From NCBI RefSeq assembly GCF_003075095.1, contig NZ_QCZF01000010.1:62001-126000 (forward strand): a stretch of 64,000 nt of DNA, given 5' to 3'. Source of the DNA: Blastococcus litoris. Lineage in GTDB: Bacteria; Actinomycetota; Actinomycetes; Mycobacteriales; Geodermatophilaceae. Shown piece after piece: positions 42,618-52,108 of the stretch. A program made the translations under genes and the position numbers. The number at the start of each line of letters is the position of its first letter. Position 1 is the stretch's first letter. The notes below the pieces were generated by a model that had not been told where the DNA came from, made no database searches, and saw only the letters and a program-made list of their open reading frames with translations.

Positions 42618-45535
42618 GCAGCGAGCAGGAACCGGCCACGACCGCCCGGGCGGGCGAGTGGAGCGAGGAGCAGCTGCTCGCCGACGTCGAGGCGGCACCG
42701 CGCGGCCCTCGCGTCGGCGCGTTCTTCGACTTCGACGGCACGGTCATCGACGGGTACTCGCTGGCCGCCTTCGCCCGGCACCACCTGCGCTCGCTGCACG
42801 TGACGCCCGCCGACCTCGGGCAGCTGCTGCTGACCGGCCTGCGCGGGGTGACGACCGAGGAGGACTTCGAGCGGTTCACCGTCGCCGGCATGAAGGCGTG
42901 GGCCGGGCGCAGCGAGGACGAGCTGGTCGAGCTCGGCGAGCGGCTGTTCGTGCAGGGCATCGCCGGCTCGCTGTACCCGGAGGCCTGGCGGCTGGTCACC
43001 GCGCACCTGCGAGCGGGGCACACCGTCGTCCTCGCGTCGTCGGCGACCCGCTTCCAGGTGGAGCCGGCCGCCCGCGCCATGGGGGTGGAGCACATCCTGG
43101 TGTCGCCGGTCGAGATCGTGGACGGCATCTGCACCGGCCGGCCCGGGGGCCCGCTGCTGTGGCGCGCGGGCAAGGCCACCGCGGTGCGGGCGTTCGCCGA
43201 GGAGCACGGCATCGACCTGACGCGGAGCTTCGCCTACTCCAACGGCGACGAGGACGTGCCGTTCCTCCGCACCGCAGGCCGCTCCCGGGCGCTCAACCCG
43301 GGCAGCGGTCTGGAGGCTGCCGCCCGGCACTACTCGTGGCCGATCGCCCGGTTCCGCTCCCGCGGCCGCGGGGGGCCCGCCGAGCTCGCCCGGACGGCTG
43401 CCGGGATCGGCGGCATGCTGGGCGGCTTCGCCACCGGCGTGGCCATCGGCGCGCTCAGCGGCTCGCGGCGCGAGGCGGTCGACCTCGGCATCACGCTCGG
43501 CGGCGAGCTGGGCAGCGCGCTCGCCGGCGTGCGGCTCGACGTCCAGGGCGCCGAGCACCTGGCCACGCGGCCGGCTGTCTACCTGTTCAACCACCAGAGC
43601 CAGCTCGACGTGCTCGTGCTGGCCAAGCTGCTGCGCGGCGGGTTCACGGCGGTCGCCAAGAAGGAGCTGGCGAACACGCCGGGCTTCGGGCTGGCGTTCC
43701 GGCTGGCCGACGTCGCGTTCGTCGACCGCGGCGACCCGGCGAAGGCGCGCCAGGCGCTGGAACCGGCGGTCCAACGGCTGCGGGAGGGCATCTCGCTGGT
43801 GATCGCGCCGGAGGGGACGCGCTCGGCGACGCCGAACCTCGGCCCGTTCAAGAAGGGCGCGTTCCACGTCGCCATGCAGGCCGGGGTGCCGGTCGTGCCG
43901 ATCGTGATCCGCAACGCCGGCGAGCTGATGTGGCGGGGCGCGGCCACCATCCACTCGGGCACCGTGCAGGTACGGGTGCTGCCGCCGATCCCGACCGACG
44001 GGTGGACGGTCGAGGACATCGACGCCCGGGTGGCGGAGGTCCGCGCCCAGTACCTCGACACCCTGGCCAACTGGTCGGGACGCAGCGACCGCCCCGTCGA
44101 GGTCACCGAGGCCGGCGCCGACGACGGGGCCGCCGCTCCCCCGGCCACGCCGCTGGACTGGGGCATCTCACCGGAGATGAACCCCCTCGAGACGGCGATG
44201 TGGCGGGCGGAGGTGGCCGACCCGCGGCTGCGCAGCAACGTCACCCTGCTCGAGCTGCTGGAGCCCGCACCCGAGTGGGAGCGGCTGCGCGGGGCGCACG
44301 AGTGGGCCTCGCGGATGGTGCCCCGGATGCGCCAGCGGGTGGTCGAGCCGGCTCTCGGCGTGGGCGCGCCGCGGTGGGTGACGGTCGCCGAGCTCGACCT
44401 CGAGCACCACGTGCGGCGGGTGCGGCTGGAGGCTCCCGGCTCGATGCGGCAGCTGCTCGACGTCGTCGGCGAGTTCGCCGCCGCGCCGCTGGACCGCGAC
44501 CGCCCGCTGTGGGAGGTGCTGCTGGTCGAGGGACTGGAGGACGGGCGCGCGGGTTACGTCGTCAAGACCCACCACAGCACCACCGACGGCCTGGGCGCGG
44601 TGCAGCTGATGAGCCTGCTGCACAGCCGGACCGCCGAGCACGACCCGTCCCGCCCGGAGCCGCCGGTGCCCGCGCCCGGGGACGCCTCGCCCGTGGGCGT
44701 GCTGCGGGACCAGATCGTCGGTACCGCGAAGTCGGTACCGCTGGCCGCGCTGCGGCGCGGTGTCGGCGCGCTGGGCACCCTGCGGCGGCCGTGGGAGGCC
44801 GCGACCTCCGCCGTCGACGCCGCACGGTCGGCGACCTCGACGCTGTCGCCGCCGAAGAGCGGCTCGTCGCTGCTGACGCCGCGCGGGGGCGGCTGGCACT
44901 TCGAGGTGGCGGAGGTGCCGCTGGCCGACCTCAAGGCCGGGTCCAAGGCGGCCGGCGGCTCGCTCAACGACGGCCTCCTCGCCGCCGTCGTGGGTGGGTT
45001 CCGGCGCTACCACGAGCGGCTGGGGGCGCCCGCGGAGACGCTGACCCTGGGCATCCCGATCAGCCTGCGCGCGCAGGACGACCCGCAGGGCGGGAACCGG
45101 TTCACCGGCGCCCGGTTGCCGGCGTCGCTGGCCGAGCCGGACCCGGCGACGCGGATCAAGGCGATCCGCGAGTTCGTGCTGTCGGCGCGGAACGAGAGCG
45201 GCTCCGGCGTGCTCGACGACCTGGTCGGGCCGATCCTGGGGTGGCTGCCGGCGCCGGTGATCGGAGCGCTGTCCGGCTCGCTGACCAGCGCGAACGACGT
45301 GCAGGTGTCGAACATGCCGGGGGTGTCGCACCCGGTCTACATCGCCGGCTCCCGCATCGTGCGGATGTTCCCCTTCGGTCCGCTGCCCGGGTGCGCGGCG
45401 ATGATCACGCTGCTCTCGCACGAGGACACGTGCTGCATCGGGATCAACGTCGACGCCGCCGCGGTGACCGACCCGGGCGGGCTGGTCGCCGATCTGCAGG
45501 CCGGGCTGGACGAGGTCGTGGCGCTGGGCCGCTGA
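42614..45535 (+). CDS. Trifunctional HAD phosphatase - PlsC acyltransferase - WS/DGAT acyltransferase fusion
   Basis: The 973-residue protein joins three enzymes. Residues about 33-240 are a HAD-IB phosphatase (GAFFDFDGTVIDG, Asp39/Asp41; ASSAT; YSNGDEDVP). Residues about 305-490 are PlsC-type 1-acylglycerol-3-phosphate acyltransferase (NHQSQLD, His327/Asp332; APEGTR, 398-403). Residues about 515-970 are a wax-ester synthase/diacylglycerol acyltransferase (KTHHSTTDG, motif HHxxxDG at 653-659; late ANDVQVSNMPG). A glycine-rich hydrophobic stretch (262-282) lies between the first two. In Mycobacterium the HAD-PlsC part and the WS/DGAT part are adjacent genes. The open frame and all motifs are intact, so this is a real fusion. 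Confidence 0.94.
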   Translation: MSSEQEPATTARAGEWSEEQLLADVEAAPRGPRVGAFFDFDGTVIDGYSLAAFARHHLRSLHVTPADLGQLLLTGLRGVTTEEDFERFTVAGMKAWAGRSEDELVELGERLFVQGIAGSLYPEAWRLVTAHLRAGHTVVLASSATRFQVEPAARAMGVEHILVSPVEIVDGICTGRPGGPLLWRAGKATAVRAFAEEHGIDLTRSFAYSNGDEDVPFLRTAGRSRALNPGSGLEAAARHYSWPIARFRSRGRGGPAELARTAAGIGGMLGGFATGVAIGALSGSRREAVDLGITLGGELGSALAGVRLDVQGAEHLATRPAVYLFNHQSQLDVLVLAKLLRGGFTAVAKKELANTPGFGLAFRLADVAFVDRGDPAKARQALEPAVQRLREGISLVIAPEGTRSATPNLGPFKKGAFHVAMQAGVPVVPIVIRNAGELMWRGAATIHSGTVQVRVLPPIPTDGWTVEDIDARVAEVRAQYLDTLANWSGRSDRPVEVTEAGADDGAAAPPATPLDWGISPEMNPLETAMWRAEVADPRLRSNVTLLELLEPAPEWERLRGAHEWASRMVPRMRQRVVEPALGVGAPRWVTVAELDLEHHVRRVRLEAPGSMRQLLDVVGEFAAAPLDRDRPLWEVLLVEGLEDGRAGYVVKTHHSTTDGLGAVQLMSLLHSRTAEHDPSRPEPPVPAPGDASPVGVLRDQIVGTAKSVPLAALRRGVGALGTLRRPWEAATSAVDAARSATSTLSPPKSGSSLLTPRGGGWHFEVAEVPLADLKAGSKAAGGSLNDGLLAAVVGGFRRYHERLGAPAETLTLGIPISLRAQDDPQGGNRFTGARLPASLAEPDPATRIKAIREFVLSARNESGSGVLDDLVGPILGWLPAPVIGALSGSLTSANDVQVSNMPGVSHPVYIAGSRIVRMFPFGPLPGCAAMITLLSHEDTCCIGINVDAAAVTDPGGLVADLQAGLDEVVALGR

Positions 45536-45623
45536 CACCGCCCGTTCGTGCGCGCGGTAGGAAACACCGCGGGCGGTGCCGGCGTTGTGCCAGGCGTGCT
45601 CGACCAGAAGGAGGCACACACCC

Positions 45624-46139
45624 ATGACCACTGAGACGGCGATCCTCGCGGGCGGCTGTTTCTGGGGCGCCCAGGACCTGCTGCGCAAGCGTCCCGGCGT
45701 GCTCTCGACCCGGGTCGGCTACTCGGGTGGCGACACCCCCAACGCGACCTACCGGAACCACGGTGATCACGCGGAGGCGGTCGAGATCGTCTTCGACCCG
45801 AGCGTGATCTCGTTCCGTGAGCTGCTGGAGTTCTTCTTCCAGATCCACGACCCCTCGACGAAGGACCGTCAGGGCAACGACGTGGGCCGCAGCTACCGCT
45901 CGGCGATCTTCTACACCAGCGACGAGCAGAAGGCGGTCGCGCTCGACACGATCGCCGACGTCGACGCCTCCGGTCTGTGGCCGGGCAAGGTCGTCACCGA
46001 GGTGACGGCGGCCGGCCCGTTCTGGGAGGCCGAGGAGGAGCACCAGGACTACCTGGTGAAGTACCCCTACGGCTACACGTGCCACTACGTGCGGCCGGAC
46101 TGGGTGCTCCCCCGCCGCGAGGCGCAGACCGCCCAGTAG
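45624..46139 (+). CDS. msrA: Peptide-methionine (S)-S-oxide reductase
   Basis: The 171-residue enzyme repairs methionine-S-sulfoxide. The catalytic block is [10 protein letters not shown] with the nucleophilic Cys at about 13; [15 protein letters not shown] and [16 protein letters not shown] are the other conserved blocks. ATG 45624 follows AGAAGGAGG. Two strong hairpins lie downstream. Confidence 0.97.
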   Translation: MTTETAILAGGCFWGAQDLLRKRPGVLSTRVGYSGGDTPNATYRNHGDHAEAVEIVFDPSVISFRELLEFFFQIHDPSTKDRQGNDVGRSYRSAIFYTSDEQKAVALDTIADVDASGLWPGKVVTEVTAAGPFWEAEEEHQDYLVKYPYGYTCHYVRPDWVLPRREAQTAQ

Positions 46140-46148
46140 ACGGGCGTC

Positions 46149-46178
46149 GTGGGGCGGCATCTCGCGGTGCCGCCCCAC
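46149..46178. terminator. Hairpin terminator after msrA
   Basis: GTGGGGCGGCA (46149-46159) pairs perfectly with 46168-46178 (11-bp stem, 8-nt loop). No T-tract follows. With the next hairpin it separates convergent genes. Confidence 0.65.
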
Positions 46179-46183
46179 GGACG

Positions 46184-46221
46184 GAGGCCCCGCCCCCTGC
46201 TCGCGCAGGCGGCGGGGCCTC
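46184..46221. terminator. Second hairpin between msrA and the chemoreceptor-like gene
   Basis: GAGGCCCCGCC (46184-46194) pairs perfectly with 46211-46221, and the loop contains a further short stem. It probably terminates the minus-strand gene. Confidence 0.65.
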
Positions 46222-46275
46222 TCGACGGTCGGGGCCGACCTGGCGGAGAAGGCCCCGGCGGGCCGGCCCTGCTGC

Positions 46276-47829
46276 TCAGGAGGCCATCGAACCGAAGGCC
46301 GCTGCCATGCCCGCCTGCTCCTCGAGGACCTCACCGATGCGTGCCTGGACGACGTCGAGTCGTCCGATGATCTCGCTCGTCGCCTCGATGCCGGTGGTGA
46401 CGGTCTGGCTGGTGGCCTGGATGGCCGCGATCTGGTCGGCAACCCGCTGGGTGGCCTTGGCTGTTTCCCGGGCCAGGTCCTTGACCTCGCTGGCGACGAC
46501 GGCGAAGCCCTTCCCCGCCTCACCGGCGCGGGCTGCCTCGATGGTGGCGTTCAGTGCCAGGAGGTTGGTCTGCTCGGCGATGCCGGAGATGATCCGGATC
46601 ACCTCGCCGATCGCGTTCGACGCCTGCGAGAGCGCATCGACCTCGCCACTCATGGTCGATGCCTGCGTCACCGCCTGTTCGGCGACCCGTCCGGCGTCCC
46701 CGGCGGCTTCGCGCAGTCGGGCCACGGTGTCGAGCAGGTCACGCGCGCTGTCGGCCGAGGCCTCCGTGCGGCGCAGCACGTCGAGTCGCTGGGACACCAG
46801 CTGCTGGACGTTGCGCAGGGCAGCGGCACGGGACTCGGACAGCTCGATCGTCTCGGTGACGAAGAAGTCCATCGTGCCGACGACCCGGCCGCCGACGATG
46901 AGCGGGAAGCACACTCCCGAGCGGACACCGGCGCGCTGGGCGGCGGGGGCGCGCACGCAGTCGGTCACCTCCGCCAGGTCGCGGACGAAGTAGAGATCCC
47001 GGGCTCGCCACGCGCGACCGGACAGCCCGACACCTTCGGCGAAGCTGGCGGCCAGGGTGACCTTGCGGAACTCCTCGCCGGCGGACCCGGATTCCTGCTG
47101 GAAGCGCAGGAGTTGCGCATCCGCGTCCAGAGCCCAGTACGAGCCGTACGCCCAGCCGAAGGCCGTGCGTACCGTGTCCAGCGCGATCCGCAGGGCCGCC
47201 TCGGCGTTCGCCGCCGTGCCGATCTCGGTGACCACCGTCGTGACCGCGGCCCGGTCGTCGAGGGTCTCCCGCAGCGCGGTCCGGTCCAGGGCAGCTCGCC
47301 GGGCGTGGGCCACCAGCCGGTCCAGCGCTTCCCACTTCTCCCGACGGGCACCGACGAAGGTCATCGGCCCGGCGTTGTAGTACTCCTTCAACGCCACGAC
47401 CTGGCCGTCCTCGATGACGGGGACCAGGACCCCGTGGGTCGCACCGGCCGCTCGCGCCGCCTGCCACCGGAGGCACTCCGCAGGGTTGCTGGTGGCGTCG
47501 GTCAGCACCACCCGGCGCGTCCTGATCGCCTCGCCGCCGAAGCCGTCACCGGCCCGCAGTCCCTCGATCCGACCTCCGGGGGTGTTGGCGATGGCGGCGG
47601 CCAGCTGGCCGGACTCACCGACGAGCTGGAAGAACCCGCTCTCGTCGGCGACCCACACCGCGCCGTAGCCGAGCCCGAGAGCCTCGACCAGCGTCTCGCC
47701 CACGGTGCGGAAAGCGGCGGTGCGACTCTTGACGCCATCGAGGGCAGCGATGACCTTCTCGACCGCCTCCACGTCCCGCGGCATCGGAGCCGCCGACGGT
47801 GCAGCGGTGACCTGGGGACGACGGCGCAT
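46276..47829 (-). CDS. Soluble GAF-GAF methyl-accepting chemotaxis-like protein
   Basis: The 517-residue protein has two GAF-type sensor regions (about 20-175 and 190-350) followed by an MCP signalling coiled coil. The hairpin tip is conserved ([20 protein letters not shown], then [12 protein letters not shown]). No membrane helix or HAMP is visible, so it should sense an intracellular ligand. No che genes are in view, so its partners are unknown. GGAGAA precedes the ATG. Confidence 0.88.
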   Translation of the reverse strand: MRRRPQVTAAPSAAPMPRDVEAVEKVIAALDGVKSRTAAFRTVGETLVEALGLGYGAVWVADESGFFQLVGESGQLAAAIANTPGGRIEGLRAGDGFGGEAIRTRRVVLTDATSNPAECLRWQAARAAGATHGVLVPVIEDGQVVALKEYYNAGPMTFVGARREKWEALDRLVAHARRAALDRTALRETLDDRAAVTTVVTEIGTAANAEAALRIALDTVRTAFGWAYGSYWALDADAQLLRFQQESGSAGEEFRKVTLAASFAEGVGLSGRAWRARDLYFVRDLAEVTDCVRAPAAQRAGVRSGVCFPLIVGGRVVGTMDFFVTETIELSESRAAALRNVQQLVSQRLDVLRRTEASADSARDLLDTVARLREAAGDAGRVAEQAVTQASTMSGEVDALSQASNAIGEVIRIISGIAEQTNLLALNATIEAARAGEAGKGFAVVASEVKDLARETAKATQRVADQIAAIQATSQTVTTGIEATSEIIGRLDVVQARIGEVLEEQAGMAAAFGSMAS

Positions 47830-48179
47830 CGATTCTCCTGCTGTGGCTCACGCCGGGACGCACACGGTCAGGAACTCACACCACCGGATGGCCCACGACT
47901 GTTCTCTCGTCGAGGTTTGTCATCGGCGTGAGCTGCAGGTTGTTCAGCCGAAGAGCGCCGCCGTTACCTACCGGAGGGCCCGCTCCGATGAGCGGCACCG
48001 GAACGCCCGCGGCCGCAGTGCCGCATGCAGGAACGCAGCAACGGACACGGGGCGTGGGACCCGCTGGTCCCACGCCCCGTCCCTCGGTACCTGGCCGCGG
48101 GAGTCGTGCGCCGCACGCACGCGCGACCCCGCCGCCCGCTCTCGGGAGGTCCGTCACCTATCGGCGGACCGCCACGTTC
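47830..48179. other. Intergenic region of about 350 bp, no gene seen
   Basis: The region separates the start of the GAF-MCP gene from the stop of nrdJ. Apart from the strong hairpin at 48047-48080 nothing is recognised. A 93-codon minus-strand frame here is low-complexity and has no start signal. Confidence 0.7.
48047..48080 (-). terminator. Hairpin terminator downstream of nrdJ
   Basis: ACGGGGCGTGGGACC (48047-48061) pairs perfectly with 48066-48080, a 15-bp stem with a 4-nt loop (CGCT). It lies 100 bp after the nrdJ stop and has no T-tract. Confidence 0.7.
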
Positions 48180-51047
48180 TCAGCTGCAGCCGCTGGTGGA
48201 GCCGCAGCCCTCGCACACGTAGCAGCTGCCGGCCGGGCGCATCTTCGTGCCGCAGGTCATGCACAGCGGCGCGTCGGTGGCGGTGCCGGTCACCAGCTCC
48301 AGGAGCTCGGCCGAGGAGTGCGCCTCCTTGACCGTCTTCGGGCCCTCCGGGGTGACCTTCTCCTGGGCAGGGGCGGTCTCGATCGGCGCGGAGCTGCGCA
48401 GCTGCTCCAGGTCGACCTCCTCCTCTTCGGTGACCGTGGCGGTCGAGGCGGAGGTGCCGTAGCCGGAGACCTGGGCGGCCCGCTCCTCGGCGCTGAAGAT
48501 GCCGAGGGTGGCGCGCGTCTCGACCGGCAGGTGGTCGAGCGCCAGACGGCGGAAGATGTAGTCCATCACCGACTGGGCGATCCGGATGTCCGGGTCGTCG
48601 GTCATGCCGGCCGGCTCGAACCGCATGTTGGTGAACTTCTGGATGTAGGTCTCCAGCGGCACACCGTGCTGCAGCGCGATCGACAGCGAGATGGAGAAGG
48701 CGTCCATCACGCCGGCGAGGGTCGAGCCCTGCTTTCCGAGCTTGAGGAAGACCTCGCCGAGGCTGCCGTCCTCGTACATGCCGGCGGTCATGTAGCCCTC
48801 GGCGCCGGCGACGCTGAAGGACGTCGTGACGCTCGTCCGCTTCTTGGGCAGGCGCTTGCGCACCGGGTGCGAGAGCGCGGACGGGGCGACCTCTTCGACC
48901 TTTGCCTCGACCTTCTTGGCCTTGGCGTCGGACAGCGGCTGGCCGACCTTGCAGTTGTCGCGGTAGATGGCCAGCGCCTTGAGGCCCATCTTCCAGCCCT
49001 GGAAGTAGATGTTCTCGACCTCGTCGACGGTCGCCGTCTCCGGCATGTTGACCGTCTTGGAGATGGCGCCGGAGATGAACGGCTGCACCGCGGCCATCAT
49101 CCGGACGTGGCCCATCGGGGAGATGGCCCGCTCGCCCATCGCGCAGTCGAACACCTCGTAGTGCTCCGGGCGCAGGCTCGGGGCGTTGACGACGTGGCCG
49201 TGCTCGGCGATGTACTCGACGATCGCCTCGATCTGCTCCTCCTGGTAGCCCAGGCTCTTGAGCGCCCGCGGCACCGTCTGGTTGACGATCTGCATGGAGC
49301 CGCCGCCGACCAGCTTCTTGAACTTGACCAGCGAGAAGTCCGGCTCGATGCCGGTCGTGTCGCAGTCCATCATGAAGCCGATGGTCCCGGTGGGGGCCAG
49401 GACCGAGGCCTGCGCGTTGCGCCAGCCGTTGTCGGCACCGATCTCGAGGCACTCCTGCCACTGCTGCGTGGCGGCCTTGAGCACGTCGGCGTCGTCGGCG
49501 CCGACCGGGCGGATGGCGTCGTTGGCCGCGGAGTGCTTGCGCATGACCCGTGCGTGGGCGTCGGCGTTGCGGGCGAACCCGTCGTAGGCGCCGACGATGC
49601 CGGCCAGCTCGGCCGAGCGGCGGTAGGCGGTGCCGGTCATCAGCGAGGTGATGGCCGCCGCGAGGGTCTGGCCGCCGCGCGAGTCGTAGGCGTGGCCGGT
49701 CGCCATGAGCAGCGCGCCGAGGTTGGCGTAGCCGATGCCCAGCTGGCGGTACGCGCGGGTCGTCTCACCGATGGGCGCGGTCGGGAAGTCGGCGAAGCAG
49801 ATGGAGATGTCCATCGCCGTGATGACCAGCTCCACGGCCTTCACGAAGTTCTTCGAGTCGAACGTGCCGTCCGCCTTGAGGAACTTCATGAGGTTCAGCG
49901 ACGCCAGGTTGCACGAGCTGTTGTCCAGGCTCATGTACTCCGAGCACGGGTTGGACGCGTTGATGCGACCGGTCTCGGGGTTGGTGTGCCAGTCGTTGAT
50001 CGTGTCGTCGTACTGGATGCCCGGGTCGGCGCACTCCCAGGCGGCCTGGGTGACCTTGCGGAACAGGGTCTTGGCGTCGACGGTCTCGATGACCGAGTGG
50101 TCGAGGCGGGCACGCAGACCGAACTCGTCGCCCTCCTCCACCGCGCGCATGAACTCGTCGGAGACGCGGACGGAGTTGTTGGCGTTCTGGTACTGGACGC
50201 TGGTGATGTCCTTGCCGCCGAGGTCCATGTCGTAGCCGGCGTCGCGCAGCGCGCGGATCTTGTCCTCCTCGCGCGCCTTGGTCTCGATGAACTCCTCGAT
50301 GTCGGGGTGGTCGATGTCGAGGACGACCATCTTCGCCGCGCGGCGGGTCGCGCCACCGGACTTGATGGTCCCGGCGGAGGCGTCGGCGCCGCGCATGAAG
50401 CTGACCGGGCCCGACGCGGTGCCGCCCGAGGAGAGCAGCTCCTTGGACGAGCGGATGCGGGAGAGGTTGAGGCCGGCACCGGAGCCGCCCTTGAAGATCA
50501 GGCCCTCCTCGCGGTACCAGTTCAGGATCGAGTCCATCTCGTCGTCGACGGCGAGGATGAAGCACGCGCTGACCTGCTGCGGCGCGCTGGTGCCGACGTT
50601 GAACCACACCGGGGAGTTGAAGCTGAAGTACTGGTGCATGAGCATCCAGGTCAGCTCGTGCTCGAAGATCTCGGCGTCGCCCTCGGTGGCGAAGTAGCTG
50701 TGCTCGCGGCCGGCCGCACCGTAGGTGAGCACCACGCGGTCGATGAGCTGGCGGAGGCTGCTCTCGCGCTGGGGGCTCCCCACCGCGCCACGGAAGTACT
50801 TCGTGGTGACGATGTTCGTCGCGTTGATGCTCCACTCGGCGGGGAACTCCACGCCGCGCTGCTCGAAGTTGATCGAGCCGTCACGCCAGTTGGTCATGAC
50901 GACGTCGCGGCGCTCCCAGGTCACCTCGTCGTACGGGTGCACACCGGCAGTGGTGAAGACGCGCTTGATCTTCAGGCCCTTGCGGCTCGGCGCCTTGGCG
51001 CTGCGCCGTGCGCGGGTGCCGGCCAAGCGGTCGTCGGTCTCGGTCAT
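48180..51047 (-). CDS. nrdJ: Vitamin B12-dependent ribonucleotide reductase (class II)
   Basis: The 955-residue enzyme reduces ribonucleotides to deoxyribonucleotides with adenosylcobalamin. Class II signatures include NSPVWFNVG, FKGGSGAGLNLS, NPCSEYMSLDNSSCNLASLNL in part, and APTGTIGFMMDCDTTG. The C-terminus has a Cys-rich tail (CMTCGTKM, CYVCEGCG, ending GCS) that probably relays reducing equivalents. It lies 122 bp downstream of nrdR in the same direction, so both are likely cotranscribed and NrdR-controlled. No cobalamin riboswitch is evident in the gap. Confidence 0.98.
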   Translation of the reverse strand: MTETDDRLAGTRARRSAKAPSRKGLKIKRVFTTAGVHPYDEVTWERRDVVMTNWRDGSINFEQRGVEFPAEWSINATNIVTTKYFRGAVGSPQRESSLRQLIDRVVLTYGAAGREHSYFATEGDAEIFEHELTWMLMHQYFSFNSPVWFNVGTSAPQQVSACFILAVDDEMDSILNWYREEGLIFKGGSGAGLNLSRIRSSKELLSSGGTASGPVSFMRGADASAGTIKSGGATRRAAKMVVLDIDHPDIEEFIETKAREEDKIRALRDAGYDMDLGGKDITSVQYQNANNSVRVSDEFMRAVEEGDEFGLRARLDHSVIETVDAKTLFRKVTQAAWECADPGIQYDDTINDWHTNPETGRINASNPCSEYMSLDNSSCNLASLNLMKFLKADGTFDSKNFVKAVELVITAMDISICFADFPTAPIGETTRAYRQLGIGYANLGALLMATGHAYDSRGGQTLAAAITSLMTGTAYRRSAELAGIVGAYDGFARNADAHARVMRKHSAANDAIRPVGADDADVLKAATQQWQECLEIGADNGWRNAQASVLAPTGTIGFMMDCDTTGIEPDFSLVKFKKLVGGGSMQIVNQTVPRALKSLGYQEEQIEAIVEYIAEHGHVVNAPSLRPEHYEVFDCAMGERAISPMGHVRMMAAVQPFISGAISKTVNMPETATVDEVENIYFQGWKMGLKALAIYRDNCKVGQPLSDAKAKKVEAKVEEVAPSALSHPVRKRLPKKRTSVTTSFSVAGAEGYMTAGMYEDGSLGEVFLKLGKQGSTLAGVMDAFSISLSIALQHGVPLETYIQKFTNMRFEPAGMTDDPDIRIAQSVMDYIFRRLALDHLPVETRATLGIFSAEERAAQVSGYGTSASTATVTEEEEVDLEQLRSSAPIETAPAQEKVTPEGPKTVKEAHSSAELLELVTGTATDAPLCMTCGTKMRPAGSCYVCEGCGSTSGCS

Positions 51048-51169
51048 GGTGTGGAGCTCTCCCTGGTGGTGGCGTGCTGAGCGGAGCTTGCTGGGGCGGA
51101 TCGGAGGGCTGGGGAAGAGCCGCGATCGAGGTGCTCGAACTGCTGTCTATCGGGTGGTGCTGACAGTTC

Positions 51170-51670
51170 TCAGGCGCCGGTGAGGGCACCCGGGGACGCG
51201 GATCCGGACGACTCGGCCGACGAGGACTGCCGGGCCCTGAGCTCGGCGATCTCCTTCTCGAAGTCGGCGACCGAGGTGAAGGAGCGGTAGACGCTCGCGA
51301 AGCGCAGGTAGGCGACCTCGTCGAGCTCCCGGAGGGGCCGGAGGATGGCCAGCCCGACCTCGTTGCTGGGGACCTCCGCGGCGCCGGTGGCGCGGATGGC
51401 GTCCTCGACCTGCTGGGCCAGCAACTGGAGCTGGTCCTCGTCCACTGGCCGGCCCTGGCAGGCACGGCGGACGCCGGCGACGACCTTCGAGCGGTTGAAC
51501 GGCTCGCTGACGCCGCTGCGCTTGACGACGGCGAGCACGGCCTCCTCGACCGTGGTGAACCGGCGACCGCACTTGGGGCAGGACCGGCGACGACGCGTGG
51601 TCGCCCCTTCGTCGGCCTCCCGCGAGTCGATGACCCGGCTGTCGGCGTTGTGGCAGAACGGGCAGCGCAT
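51170..51670 (-). CDS. nrdR: Transcriptional repressor NrdR
   Basis: The 166-residue repressor has an N-terminal zinc ribbon ([28 protein letters not shown]) and an ATP-cone domain ([19 protein letters not shown]) that senses ATP and dATP. It represses ribonucleotide reductase genes at tandem NrdR boxes; two candidates lie upstream of its own start. The C-terminal 20 residues are Ser/Ala-rich and dispensable-looking. Confidence 0.98.
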   Translation of the reverse strand: MRCPFCHNADSRVIDSREADEGATTRRRRSCPKCGRRFTTVEEAVLAVVKRSGVSEPFNRSKVVAGVRRACQGRPVDEDQLQLLAQQVEDAIRATGAAEVPSNEVGLAILRPLRELDEVAYLRFASVYRSFTSVADFEKEIAELRARQSSSAESSGSASPGALTGA

Positions 51671-51795
51671 CGCGGTTCGCCTCCTCCCGAGTTCCGGCCC
51701 GTCCGGACCGCTCCTGTGGACCCTCCTGGGGACATCCCGTGGATGTCCCGGGGAGAACCTGAGGACCAGCCTGTGGACAGGCTTACAACTCTGTA

Positions 51796-51811
51796 ACTAC
51801 TAGATGTAGGG
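51796..51811. promoter_or_regulatory. Candidate NrdR box A
   Basis: ACTACTAGATGTAGGG shares AC-N2/3-AGATGT with box B and resembles the actinobacterial NrdR-box pattern (reverse complement CCCTACATCTAGTAGT). It would cover the transcription start of nrdR. Confidence 0.55.
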
Positions 51812-51813
51812 GA

Positions 51814-51843
51814 ACCCTAGGCCGGGTCACACAAGATGTGCAA
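51814..51843 (-). promoter_or_regulatory. Candidate nrdR-nrdJ promoter
   Basis: On the minus strand TTGCAC (51843 to 51838) and TAGGGT (51819 to 51814) are 18 bp apart. Box B covers the -35 and box A lies just past the -10, the arrangement expected for repression. The leader would be about 135 nt. Confidence 0.5.
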
Positions 51844-51844
51844 G
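51829..51844. promoter_or_regulatory. Candidate NrdR box B
   Basis: ACACAAGATGTGCAAG (reverse complement CTTGCACATCTTGTGT) ends in the TTGTGT half typical of NrdR boxes. It is 33 bp, three helical turns, from box A. Confidence 0.6.
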
Positions 51845-52108
51845 CGCTCGTTCGCTCGGCGTGTTCCGCCCTGACACTGCCGTCACCAGGGAGGACATCG
51901 CTCCCCACGAGTCACACGACACGCCGCCGCGACGCGCCGGACAGGTCCCCGCCGGCACAACGGTGAGCCGGTGCGGGCGCATCCGCGGACCGGCGACGCC
52001 CGCTCGGCGCACACCGGGGTCACCGCCACCGGGCGGCATCGGACACGGACTCACGCCCCCGGGATCGCCCCGCGGAGGACGATCGGGAGTTCGGTCCGGC
52101 GAGGTGCG

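Larger units (their letters stand above)
51671..52108. other. Intergenic region of about 440 bp upstream of nrdR
   Basis: The part nearest nrdR is unusually A/T-rich for this genome (about 51770-51840) and holds the candidate nrdR promoter and two NrdR-box-like sites. From about 51850 to 52108 nothing recognisable is seen, and its short frames look like chance. Confidence 0.6.

Noticed and set aside
44721-44740. Paired GGTACC sites flanking GCGAAGTC
   Set aside because: They lie inside the WS/DGAT coding region; the short dyad is explained by codons for G-T-A and S-V-P and has no regulatory context.
45536-45578. CACCGCCC ... GGGCGGTG inverted repeat between the fusion gene and msrA
   Set aside because: Only 8 bp with a 27-nt loop; too weak to call a terminator with confidence.
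47876-48157. 93-codon minus-strand frame in the gap before nrdJ
   Set aside because: No ribosome site, low complexity, and it contains the nrdJ terminator hairpin.
47928-51080. 1050-codon plus-strand frame opposite nrdJ
   Set aside because: Antisense shadow of a verified ribonucleotide reductase gene.
48050-51170. Cobalamin riboswitch for the B12-dependent reductase
   Set aside because: The 122-bp nrdR-nrdJ gap and the nrdR leader contain no recognisable B12-box-like sequence.
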